From NCBI GenBank assembly GCA_910586455.1, contig CAJUHX010000025.1, forward strand, positions 1 to 29,068: a stretch of 29,068 nucleotides of DNA. The letters are read 5' to 3'. This DNA comes from an uncultured Muribaculaceae bacterium (GTDB lineage: Bacteria; Bacteroidota; Bacteroidia; Bacteroidales; Muribaculaceae). The notes under the pieces are model-generated. The model was not told the origin of the DNA. It did no database searches and saw nothing but the letters and a program-made list of their open reading frames with translations. Shown one piece after another: positions 15,928 through 22,885 of the stretch (positions within the stretch are counted from its first letter, which is position 1; every line of letters starts with the position of its first letter). The position numbers and the translations under genes are program-made.

Positions 15928-16263
15928 TGCCGGCGGTCCGCGCAAATCCAATCCGGGGATGCGTGCCGCCGATATTTCGGCAATGCAAGTGTTGAAGATA
16001 CGGTTGTACAGCACGGGGGCGCTCGGCACCGGAGTATGTCCGGTTGCTTCCACCGATGCTGCGGTAAGGTTAAGAAGCGAAACCAGCGACAGGCTCTGCG
16101 AACTGTGGCTGTGGTGCGACGACGGCAGATAAGGGTGCGAGTGGGTTACTGTGTGGCCGTCGTCGGTGGTGTGCGAGTGTATGAACACTGTGTTCGAGAA
16201 TATAAAGTTCACGAACAGTACAAGTGTAAGTGTGGCTATTATTTTTGCACCTCTCGCTTTCAC
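15919..16263 (-). CDS. Small His-rich membrane-anchored or secreted protein
   Basis: This 114-residue protein has an N-terminal hydrophobic helix (about residues 8-27), then a dense His segment with eight His between residues 29 and 53 (HSH, GHTVTHSH, HHSH), and a tail ending LDLRGPPAVR. The His cluster would bind Zn, Cu, Ni or a similar metal. The start is GTG at 16263; no ATG is available before the hydrophobic helix. A strong promoter places the transcript start almost at this codon. It lies 40 bases upstream of the TonB receptor and is its likely operon partner, perhaps a periplasmic metal buffer or sensor. The exact family is not one I can name. Confidence 0.72.
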   Translation of the reverse strand: MKARGAKIIATLTLVLFVNFIFSNTVFIHSHTTDDGHTVTHSHPYLPSSHHSHSSQSLSLVSLLNLTAASVEATGHTPVPSAPVLYNRIFNTCIAEISAARIPGLDLRGPPAVR

Positions 16264-16267
16264 GCCG

Positions 16268-16299
16268 CAAAGTTACAAAAAAATATGCGAACGTTCAAA
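16268..16299 (-). promoter_or_regulatory. Strong promoter for the His-rich/TonB-receptor operon
   Basis: The minus strand reads TTTG (about 16299-16296), 20 bases, then TAACTTTG (16275-16268), a full match in both elements. The expected start at about 16262-16264 coincides with the GTG start codon at 16263, so the message would be leaderless. I see no metal-regulator operator that I could name. Confidence 0.65.
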
Positions 16300-16336
16300 A
16301 TTCACCCGTGAATGTATTGGAAGTTGCGAGGCTGTT

Positions 16337-16795
16337 TCAGCCGAGTTGCGAGGCGATGACCGAGTTATAATACTTCGGGTCGCCGGTGACTTCGCGGCCA
16401 AGCCACGCGGGATACGTGATTGCAGTGTCGGCCGCAGGCAGCTCTATTTCGGCCACCACAAGGCCGGGGCACGGATGGTGGAACTCGTCGACCTCCCAGC
16501 GCAGGCCGTCGGCTGCAGGTACTATATGGCGGGTCTTGTGCAGGCACGGACGTCCGCTCGATTGTATCATCTCCATAGCATCGGCTACAGGTATGGGGTA
16601 CTCCCATTCGCCTCGCTCGGAGCCGTAGTTGCGGCTCTTTACGGTCAGCCACGCCTTTTCGCCGCATACGCGCAGGCGTACAGTTGCATCCGGGTCGCTG
16701 CTGAGATAGGCCTGGCGGATATCGAGCCGCTCGGTGGCGCAGTCGGCGAAACTGCGGTCATTGACCAGAAACTTGCGTTCGATTTCTGTCGCCAT
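16337..16795 (-). CDS. CYTH-domain protein (triphosphate tunnel metalloenzyme family)
   Basis: CYTH enzymes hold a triphosphate inside an eight-stranded tunnel with charged residues and metal; bacterial single-domain members include triphosphatases for inorganic triphosphate. This 152-residue protein has the signature ExExK at residues 4-8 (MATEIERKF), then VRLRV, KAWLTVKSR, WEYPIP, a WEVDEF strand and VAEIELP, the expected alternation of basic and acidic strands. The length fits a stand-alone CYTH domain. Its ATG overlaps the stop of the DUF2461 gene (TAATG), so they form one unit. The substrate cannot be read from the sequence. Confidence 0.9.
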   Translation of the reverse strand: MATEIERKFLVNDRSFADCATERLDIRQAYLSSDPDATVRLRVCGEKAWLTVKSRNYGSERGEWEYPIPVADAMEMIQSSGRPCLHKTRHIVPAADGLRWEVDEFHHPCPGLVVAEIELPAADTAITYPAWLGREVTGDPKYYNSVIASQLG

Positions 16796-17472
16796 TACTC
16801 GTCGATACTATAATTGAGAAATTCAACAAACGGAGCCAGAGGCTGCAGCAGTTCGGCAGTCTTCTCCGGCCAGAAGGGGTCTTCGAAGAACTTGCGTCCG
16901 GTACGTGCAAACAGGCCATAGTCGCGCAGGCGCAGCCAGGGGGCTTGCGGGTGGTCTTTGGGATATTCGCGCGGTACTGTCTTGAGAGCGTTGAACGTCA
17001 GCAGCTCATAGTTTTGACGTATGCCGGGCGAGTTCATAATATCTTCCCACTCCTCGATATTGTCCACAATGGCATGGCGCAGTTTTTTCAGCACCGGAGC
17101 AGGCGGACACCATATGCCGCCGTACAGACCGGCCTCGCCGCTGTCGATATCCTGATGGAGATAGAATCCCGCATAATTTTTCTCGCGGCCTCGGGGAGAT
17201 ATTGCAGCCGAAAAATAAGTCTTGTAGGGGGTCTTGTCGGGCGAGAAGCGTGTGTCGCGGTATATGCGGTATGCGGCCCGTCGGGCACTCTGCATGGCAA
17301 CTGCCGGCATCCATTGCGCCACCAGCGATATGAGCCTGTCGAGGTCATCGAGCCATAAAGCCCGCAGTTCGTCAAACTCCGGCTTGTTAGCTTTGAACCA
17401 CTCGCGGTCGTTGTTGCGCGAGAGTTGTTCGAGAAACTCGAACACGCGTGTCATGTAATATTTCTGAGTCAT
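16795..17472 (-). CDS. DUF2461 family protein
   Basis: This 225-residue cytoplasmic protein has the landmarks of DUF2461 (TIGR02453): FEFLEQLSRNNDREWFKANK near the start, then YRIYRDTRFSPDKTPYKTYF, and AGFYLHQD with GLYGGIWCPP. The biochemical role of the family is not established to my knowledge. The start could be the ATG at 17472 or the one at 17454; extension to a TTG at 17517 is rejected because it would run into the terminator hairpin of the M13 peptidase gene. It is translationally coupled to the downstream CYTH gene. No convincing promoter was seen in the 42 bases between the terminator and the start. Confidence 0.9.
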   Translation of the reverse strand: MTQKYYMTRVFEFLEQLSRNNDREWFKANKPEFDELRALWLDDLDRLISLVAQWMPAVAMQSARRAAYRIYRDTRFSPDKTPYKTYFSAAISPRGREKNYAGFYLHQDIDSGEAGLYGGIWCPPAPVLKKLRHAIVDNIEEWEDIMNSPGIRQNYELLTFNALKTVPREYPKDHPQAPWLRLRDYGLFARTGRKFFEDPFWPEKTAELLQPLAPFVEFLNYSIDE

Positions 17473-17514
17473 GTATCTATAACGGAAATTTTGCGGAATT
17501 GGTATATGGGCCGA

Positions 17515-17562
17515 CAATCAAAAAAGCCGCCGGAGCAAAGTGCGCCAACGGCTTTTTGATTG
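17515..17562 (-). terminator. Intrinsic terminator of the M13 peptidase gene
   Basis: CAATCAAAAAAGCCG (17515-17529) and CGGCTTTTTGATTG (17549-17562) are complementary apart from one extra A, with a 19-base loop. In the minus-strand RNA this is a stem with a GCC core and a T run after it, starting about 15 bases past the stop at 17577. Because A and T runs flank both sides it could work in both directions. Confidence 0.8.
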
Positions 17563-17576
17563 TATAATACTAACGC

Positions 17577-19616
17577 TTACCAGATGATAACGCGTTCGGC
17601 TTCGGGACGGAACATTTCGTCGCCTTCCTTGATATTGAAAGCCTTGAGGAAGGGAGCTATGTTGCGCAGAGTCACGTTCACACGGTTTTTACCCAGCGAG
17701 TGAACATCGCCTGTAGTGAGCGAGCGCATTTCCTCGGGACGGATGTTGGAGGCCCAGAGGTTTGCATAGTTCATGTAGAAAACCTGCAGCGGATCGAAGC
17801 CGTCGATTTGGGCTTCTTCCGAAGTGATGTCTACACCTTTCTTCTTCTGCGAGTCGAGGAAAGCGGTCATGGCTACACGCAGGCCGCCCTGGTCGGCGAT
17901 ATTCTCGCCAAGGGTGTACTGGCCGTTGGCCATAAGTCCGGGCAGAATCTCAACGACGTTGAACTGCTCCACCAGGCCCCGGGTTTTCTCGGCAAACGCA
18001 GCGGTGTCTTCAGGAGTCCACCAGTTTACCATATTGCCTTCAGCATCGAAGTTGCAGCCCTGGTCGTCGAAGCCGTGAGTCATTTCATGACCGATAACCA
18101 CACCGATACCGCCATAGTTCTCGGCATCGCTGGCATTGGGGTCGAAGAAGGGAGCCTGCAGAATACCGGCAGGGAACACAATCTCGTTGGCCAGCGGGTT
18201 ATAGTAGGCGTTGATTGTCTGAGGTGTCATGCTCCATTCGGTCTTGTCGACCGGTTTGCCCCACTTTTTCAGCTGTTCGTTGTTGTGCCATTTGCTTACA
18301 TTGTGCATGTTTTCGTAGTACGACAGGGCAGGGTCGATTTCCATAGTGCTATAGTCCTTCCATTGGTCGGGATAGCCTATTTTTACGGTGAATGCGTTCA
18401 GTTTCTTTATGGCATTTAGCTTGGTATCGTCGCTCATCCAGTCGAGGTTGATGATGTGTTTGCCCAGTGCGGTGCGCAGGTTCTCTACCAGACCAATCAT
18501 GTACTGCTTTGACGACTCGGGGAAGTACTTTTCCACGTACAGCTGGCCGATAGCCTCACCGAGGGCGCCTTCGGTGGCGGCCAGAGCGCGTTTCCAGCGC
18601 GGACGCTGCTGCTGTACACCGCTTACAACCTTGCTATAGTCGAAGTTGGCGTTGGTAAAGGCATCGCTCAGCTTGCCGGAGGCCTGGTTTACATATTCCC
18701 ACAGCAGGTAGTCCTTGATTTCGCGGTCGGAGAGAGAACCGAGCAGATTGTCGGCCTGCTTCACAGTGTTGGGATTGGTTACGATTACAACTTCGGGTGT
18801 AGCTATATTCATAGTCTTTACGAAGTAGTTGTTCCAGTCCACGTGCGGATAATCGGCTTTGAGCTGCGCTATGCTGCGTGGGTTGTACATAGCGGGGATG
18901 TTGCGGCTTTCCTCGCGGGTCCAGGTGGAGTCGGCCAGGAGAGTTTCGATTTTCATCACGTTCTTGGTTATGCGTGCGGCATCTTTCTTAGAGTAGCCAG
19001 CGTTCTGCATCTGACGTGCTATGAGCTTCTTGTAAGCCTCACGAACCTTTTTGTTATCGGTGTCGTTGAGCAGATAGTAGTCGCGGTCGCCCATACCCAG
19101 ACCTGTCGCCGACACATACATGGCGTACTCGTTGCTGTTGGCCAGGTTTTCCATCGGGCCTGCGCCGAAGAAGGGGTTGCTGTAGTTGGCGTGTATCCAC
19201 ATAATCAGGTCGGCCATGCCCTCGTGTGTAGTATTCTCTATTTTCTTAAGGTCGGCCAGGATTGGCTTGGCGCCTTCGTTGTTGCGGCGTACCGAGTCGA
19301 GAGCCTGATTGTAGATGGTTGATACCTTGAAAGCCACGGTGCCGGGCTTGGGATTGGTGGCAGAGAGATTTGTTACGATGTCACGCACGCGGTACTCGCT
19401 GGAGTCGTTCAGAATATTGAACTGGCCGTAGCGGGCATGCTCGGCGCTGAGCGGGTGAGCTTCCATCCAGCCTTTGTTTACATGCTGATAGAAGTCTTTC
19501 GAAGGTGCGGTAGTCTGGTCGATATAGTTCGGATTCAGACTTTTAAGATGCTCCTGAGCGCTGAGGCTCATCGATGCAGCAGCCAACATGGCACCTGCAA
19601 GAATTATCTTTTTCAT
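17577..19616 (-). CDS. M13 (neprilysin/PepO-like) zinc metallopeptidase, secreted
   Basis: M13 endopeptidases cut oligopeptides up to about 40 residues. This 679-residue protein has a signal peptide (MKKIILAGAMLAAASMSLSA) and no membrane anchor, so it is probably periplasmic or lipid-free secreted. The N-terminal M13 domain starts at PSKDFYQHVNKGWM. The catalytic domain carries NAYYNP, the zinc site HEMTH at His510, Glu511 and His514, the third ligand Glu571 in GENIADQGG, and the C-terminal Trp (VIIW). The spacing of 61 residues between first His and third ligand is family-like. It is transcribed alone, ending at a strong terminator. Its upstream region holds the phased A-tract repeats described separately. 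Confidence 0.96.
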   Translation of the reverse strand: MKKIILAGAMLAAASMSLSAQEHLKSLNPNYIDQTTAPSKDFYQHVNKGWMEAHPLSAEHARYGQFNILNDSSEYRVRDIVTNLSATNPKPGTVAFKVSTIYNQALDSVRRNNEGAKPILADLKKIENTTHEGMADLIMWIHANYSNPFFGAGPMENLANSNEYAMYVSATGLGMGDRDYYLLNDTDNKKVREAYKKLIARQMQNAGYSKKDAARITKNVMKIETLLADSTWTREESRNIPAMYNPRSIAQLKADYPHVDWNNYFVKTMNIATPEVVIVTNPNTVKQADNLLGSLSDREIKDYLLWEYVNQASGKLSDAFTNANFDYSKVVSGVQQQRPRWKRALAATEGALGEAIGQLYVEKYFPESSKQYMIGLVENLRTALGKHIINLDWMSDDTKLNAIKKLNAFTVKIGYPDQWKDYSTMEIDPALSYYENMHNVSKWHNNEQLKKWGKPVDKTEWSMTPQTINAYYNPLANEIVFPAGILQAPFFDPNASDAENYGGIGVVIGHEMTHGFDDQGCNFDAEGNMVNWWTPEDTAAFAEKTRGLVEQFNVVEILPGLMANGQYTLGENIADQGGLRVAMTAFLDSQKKKGVDITSEEAQIDGFDPLQVFYMNYANLWASNIRPEEMRSLTTGDVHSLGKNRVNVTLRNIAPFLKAFNIKEGDEMFRPEAERVIIW

Positions 19617-19754
19617 TAAGGATGTAATTTTGGTTCTGTATAGTATGACGCAAAAAGGATGTTAAAATTACATTCTGAAACATTTTTTTCGTCGCTATAC
19701 CGTTTTATTTTCTACGTGGTTATTGTAAGAAAATTTCACGAGTGGTATCTTAAT

Positions 19755-19860
19755 CCTTGGAAAAACGGCAAAAATCGGCAAAATAACCTTGGAAAAGTGG
19801 CAAAAAACGGTGAAAATGCCTTGGAAAAACGGCAGAAAATGCTTAACCTTGCCGAAAATT
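19755..19860. repeat. 32-bp tandem repeats with helically phased A-tracts (predicted curved DNA)
   Basis: CCTTGGAAAA recurs at 19755, 19787 and 19819, exactly 32 bases apart, with a degenerate fourth CCTTG at 19847. Each unit carries three A-tracts of four to six A. Across the array the A-tract centres fall at about 19763, 19772, 19782, 19795, 19805, 19815, 19827, 19838 and 19857, averaging about 10.4 bases if one position is skipped, which is one helical turn. Such phasing predicts strong intrinsic bending. It lies about 140 to 245 bases upstream of the M13 peptidase start. The rest of the 19617-20125 gap has no gene. Confidence 0.7.
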
Positions 19861-19894
19861 CGATATTAATATGGCTCTATTCCGTTATCTTACA

Positions 19895-19914
19895 GAATAC
19901 TTAAATGAGTATTC
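19895..19914. repeat. Short inverted repeat, 7-bp arms
   Basis: GAATACT (19895-19901) and AGTATTC (19908-19914) are perfect inverted arms around a six-base loop. It is AT-rich, lies in the gene-free region between the tandem array and the larger inverted repeat, and could be an operator or chance. Confidence 0.3.
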
Positions 19915-19957
19915 CTATGTGCAATACGAAGTGACAACATGTTGATTCTCAATACAT

Positions 19958-20023
19958 AACCCCTTTATGGGTGACGGTATAAACTGCAAGGATGCAATTT
20001 TTACAGTCACCCATAAAGGGGTT
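19958..20023. repeat. 18-bp perfect inverted repeat with 30-base loop
   Basis: AACCCCTTTATGGGTGAC at 19958-19975 is repeated as its exact reverse complement at 20006-20023. The 30-base interior contains a small TGCA-AGGA-TGCA hairpin (19985-19996). It sits about 100 bases after the guaA stop on guaA's strand, but no T run follows on that strand, so it is not a typical intrinsic terminator. A small non-autonomous mobile-element footprint, an RNA-stabilising hairpin and a protein-binding site all remain possible. Confidence 0.7.
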
Positions 20024-20125
20024 TATTATAAGAGTGATAATCGGGATTCCCGGGGCTGCCTCGGGCTTGTTATGCAGCTGCCGCGGAGGCTCGTTAATCT
20101 GCAATACTCCCTCTTTGTACGTTAT

Positions 20126-21649
20126 TTACTCCCACTCGATGGTTGCCGGTGGCTTCGACGAGATGTCGTAACAAACGCGGTTTACGCCGCGGACGTTGCG
20201 GATGATGTCGTTGCTCACCTGCGCCATGAACTCATATGGCAGATGTGCCCAGTCAGCAGTCATGGCGTCGGTCGAGGTTACGGCGCGGAGTGCCACGGCG
20301 CGTTCGTATGTGCGTTCGTCGCCCATCACGCCCACGCTCTGTACAGGCAGCAGTATCACGCCGGCCTGCCATACCTTGTCGTAGAGGTTCCAGTCGCGCA
20401 GGCCGCGGATGAAGATGTCGTCGGCATCCTGCAGTATGCGTACTTTTTCGGCTGTGATGTCGCCAAGAATACGTACTGCCAAACCTGGACCCGGGAACGG
20501 ATGGCGTTTGATAAGGTGTTCGGGCATGCCCAGCGAACGGCCTACGGCGCGAACTTCGTCCTTGAACAGCAGGCGCAGGGGCTCGCACAGCTTCAGGTTC
20601 ATCTTCTCGGGCAGACCGCCTACGTTGTGGTGGCTCTTGATAGTGGTGCCGGTGATTGATAGCGACTCGATGCAGTCGGGGTAGATGGTACCCTGGGCCA
20701 GCCATTTCACGTCCTTGATTTTGTGGGCCTCTTCGTCGAATACGTCGATGAAGCCTTTGCCTATGATTTTGCGTTTGGTTTCGGGGTCGGTGACACCTGC
20801 AAGCTCGCTGAAGAACTTGGCTGAGGCGTCGACACCCACTACATTCAGGCCCAGGCATTCGTAGTCGCGCAGTACATCGCGGAACTCGTTTTTGCGCAGC
20901 ATGCCGTGGTCAACGAAAATACAGGTCAGGTTCTTGCCTATGGCACGGTTGAGCAGCACAGCGGCCACCGACGAGTCGACGCCGCCGCTCAGGCCCAGCA
21001 CTACCTTGTCGTCGCCCAGCTGCTGTTTGAGTTCGGCCACGGTCGAGTCGATAAACGATTCGGCGCTCCAGCTCTGAGTGGAGCCACAGATGCCTGCCAC
21101 AAAGTTCTCGAGCAGCTTCGTGCCGCACTCCGAGTGATATACCTCGGGATGGAACTGCACGCCCCATACTTCTTCGCCTTCTATCTGATAGGCCGCGCAG
21201 GGCACTTCGGCAGTCGAGGCTATGATGTGGAAGTTGGCGGGAAGTTCGGTGATGGTGTCGCCATGGCTCATCCATACCTGTGCGCCCGGTTCGATGCCGC
21301 GCAGCAGCGGATTTGCCTCGTCGACCTTGGTAAGATTGGCGCGGCCATACTCGCGCGAGTCGGCCGGCTCCACTTTGCCTCCGTTGGCATAGGCCATGAA
21401 CTGTGCGCCGTAGCAGATTCCCAGCAGAGGATAGTGGCCGCGGATACGGTCGAGCTCAATCCTGAAGGCTTTCTCGTCATAGACCGAGAACGGGCTTCCG
21501 GATAGAATCACGCCTATCACCGAGTTGTCATCGTAGGGAAATTTGTTGTAGGGCACAATTTCGCAATAAGTGTTCAGCTCGCGGACACGGCGGCCAATCA
21601 GCTGCGTGGTCTGCGATCCGAAGTCGAGAATAATGATTTTTTCTTGCAT
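20126..21649 (-). CDS. guaA: GMP synthase (glutamine-hydrolysing) GuaA
   Basis: GuaA turns XMP into GMP using ATP and glutamine-derived ammonia, in the cytoplasm. The 507-residue protein has the class I glutamine amidotransferase domain first (nucleophile Cys79 in GICYGAQ, His167 and Glu169 in FHPEV). The ATP-pyrophosphatase domain follows, with the PP-loop SGGVDSS at 221-227, and then the C-terminal dimerisation domain ending in the expected PPATIEWE. The length and every motif are normal. The ATG at 21649 has a TAACTTTG element about 30 bases upstream. No guaB is adjacent. I see no purine riboswitch in the short leader. Confidence 0.98.
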   Translation of the reverse strand: MQEKIIILDFGSQTTQLIGRRVRELNTYCEIVPYNKFPYDDNSVIGVILSGSPFSVYDEKAFRIELDRIRGHYPLLGICYGAQFMAYANGGKVEPADSREYGRANLTKVDEANPLLRGIEPGAQVWMSHGDTITELPANFHIIASTAEVPCAAYQIEGEEVWGVQFHPEVYHSECGTKLLENFVAGICGSTQSWSAESFIDSTVAELKQQLGDDKVVLGLSGGVDSSVAAVLLNRAIGKNLTCIFVDHGMLRKNEFRDVLRDYECLGLNVVGVDASAKFFSELAGVTDPETKRKIIGKGFIDVFDEEAHKIKDVKWLAQGTIYPDCIESLSITGTTIKSHHNVGGLPEKMNLKLCEPLRLLFKDEVRAVGRSLGMPEHLIKRHPFPGPGLAVRILGDITAEKVRILQDADDIFIRGLRDWNLYDKVWQAGVILLPVQSVGVMGDERTYERAVALRAVTSTDAMTADWAHLPYEFMAQVSNDIIRNVRGVNRVCYDISSKPPATIEWE

Positions 21650-21678
21650 ATTGTGATTGTCTGCGATTTTCGATGCTG

Positions 21679-21686
21679 CAAAGTTA
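21679..21686 (-). promoter_or_regulatory. -7 element of the guaA promoter
   Basis: The minus strand reads TAACTTTG, a full TAnnTTTG match, giving a transcript start near 21674 and a leader of about 25 bases. A TTG lies 22 bases upstream (21711-21709), slightly outside the usual 19-21 spacing. Confidence 0.55.
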
Positions 21687-21761
21687 CGATTTTTTCCACA
21701 AATAAATACAATTCCGACAACGACAACTTGCCATAGCTCCTTTTTTTTCAGAAAAAATCAC

Positions 21762-21769
21762 TAATTTTG
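21762..21769 (+). promoter_or_regulatory. -7 element of the DUF4421-gene promoter
   Basis: TAATTTTG matches TAnnTTTG, with a run of eight T (21741-21748) around the -33 distance. Transcription would start near 21774, about 24 bases before the TTG start at 21798, and this distance supports that start. Confidence 0.55.
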
Positions 21770-21797
21770 CAGTTCCAAATATCAAGCCGGTACGACT

Positions 21798-22853
21798 TTG
21801 AAGACTTCAATAAAAAAAATTCTGCTCGTTTTAGTGTTTTTAGCAGGTGTGGCGCAGTCCTCGCATGCCGTCAGTTTTGCTCTCGACTCTATTGCCGAAT
21901 GGGGCAAATTCCCGCGTTTCTGTGTGGGGGTGTACCGTTGGGGCGACAAGTTTTTCAACACCTACGACTCTGCATATGTCAAAGGCACCGGCTATAAATT
22001 CAACGTAAAAATAACCACTGACTCGTGGTTCGACTTCTATAACTTTATGCTGCCCGAGCGTACGGTGATGCACATGCGCAGCGACCCCTCCACATCGATT
22101 GGCGCCCATCTGACATATATGGCGGTATCGGTAGGTTACGACATAAACTTCTCGCGTCTGTTCGGCGGCTCACATCAGGCCCGTTCGCGGTATAACTTCG
22201 GTTTTAACTGCAGCCTGTTCGCGGCCGAGTTCAACTACGTGAGCAACGATGTAGGCACACGTATAACCAGCTTCGGCACTGATGGCAAAAGTATAAGTAT
22301 GAAGTTGCCTTTCGACGGCATAAACGTGTCGTCGTGGAATCTCGATACCTATTATTTTTTCAATCACAAAAAGTACTCGCAGGCAGCGGCGTTCGGCTAC
22401 AGCAAACTGCAGCAGAAGAGCCAGGGCTCGCCCTATGCCGGTATCTCGATTTATACACAGCATTTCGACTTCGATTTCAGCGGGTTGCCTCGCGAGATGC
22501 TCGACCGTCTGCCGTCATCGTGGCAAAACTATCAGTATAACGTCAAGACCCATAATTTTGCCTTTCGTCTGGGCTACGGTTATAACTGGGTGCTGGGCAA
22601 GCACTGGACTATTGGTGTGAGTGAATCGCCGGTACTCGGTCTTAAAAAGGGCTTTATAAACAGCAGCGAGGAACACCTGTCGTTTTCGCTGTACAATCGC
22701 CTGAACGCATCGGTGGTATGGAACAGCGGTCCGTGGTTCGCCGGTATGACAGGCAAGTGCGACGTAGGTCTGATTTACGACAAGGAGCATACTTTCACCA
22801 ATGCGTTCATTACCGGCCAGGCATCGGTAGGCTACCGTTTCAACCTGTGGTAA
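21798..22853 (+). CDS. DUF4421 family protein, probable outer-membrane beta-barrel
   Basis: This 351-residue protein has a signal peptide (KKILLVLVFLAGVAQSSHA) and a body rich in alternating aromatic strands (for example FAFRLGYGYNWVLGKHWTIG and the ending ASVGYRFNLW). The last residue is Trp, as often in outer-membrane barrels. The segment YRWGDKFFNTYDSAYV with MHMRSDPSTSIGAHLTYMAVSVGYDI matches the DUF4421 family as I know it. The function is unknown. The start is a TTG; no in-frame ATG lies before the signal peptide, and the promoter distance fits. It is a single-gene unit, divergent from guaA and convergent with radA, with only 32 bases to the radA end. Confidence 0.82.
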   Translation: MKTSIKKILLVLVFLAGVAQSSHAVSFALDSIAEWGKFPRFCVGVYRWGDKFFNTYDSAYVKGTGYKFNVKITTDSWFDFYNFMLPERTVMHMRSDPSTSIGAHLTYMAVSVGYDINFSRLFGGSHQARSRYNFGFNCSLFAAEFNYVSNDVGTRITSFGTDGKSISMKLPFDGINVSSWNLDTYYFFNHKKYSQAAAFGYSKLQQKSQGSPYAGISIYTQHFDFDFSGLPREMLDRLPSSWQNYQYNVKTHNFAFRLGYGYNWVLGKHWTIGVSESPVLGLKKGFINSSEEHLSFSLYNRLNASVVWNSGPWFAGMTGKCDVGLIYDKEHTFTNAFITGQASVGYRFNLW

Positions 22854-22885
22854 GGCGTCAGCGCCGGCCCATGAACATCTTGTTT

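Noticed and set aside
17473..17517. Longer DUF2461 protein starting at a TTG
   Set aside because: The start would fall inside the terminator hairpin of the M13 peptidase gene and add residues not typical of the family.
19755..19860. CRISPR array
   Set aside because: Units are 32 bases head-to-tail with no unique spacers and no cas genes nearby; the pattern is a simple tandem repeat.
19659..19904. 81-codon plus-strand reading frame across the tandem repeats
   Set aside because: It is an accident of the AT-rich A-tract repeats (Asn/Lys-rich, repetitive), with no promoter, no recognisable domain and a coding pattern unlike its neighbours.
22854..22865. GGCG-TCAG-CGCC hairpin between the DUF4421 gene and radA as a terminator
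   Set aside because: Only four base pairs and no adjacent T run; too weak to call, though the two genes do converge here.
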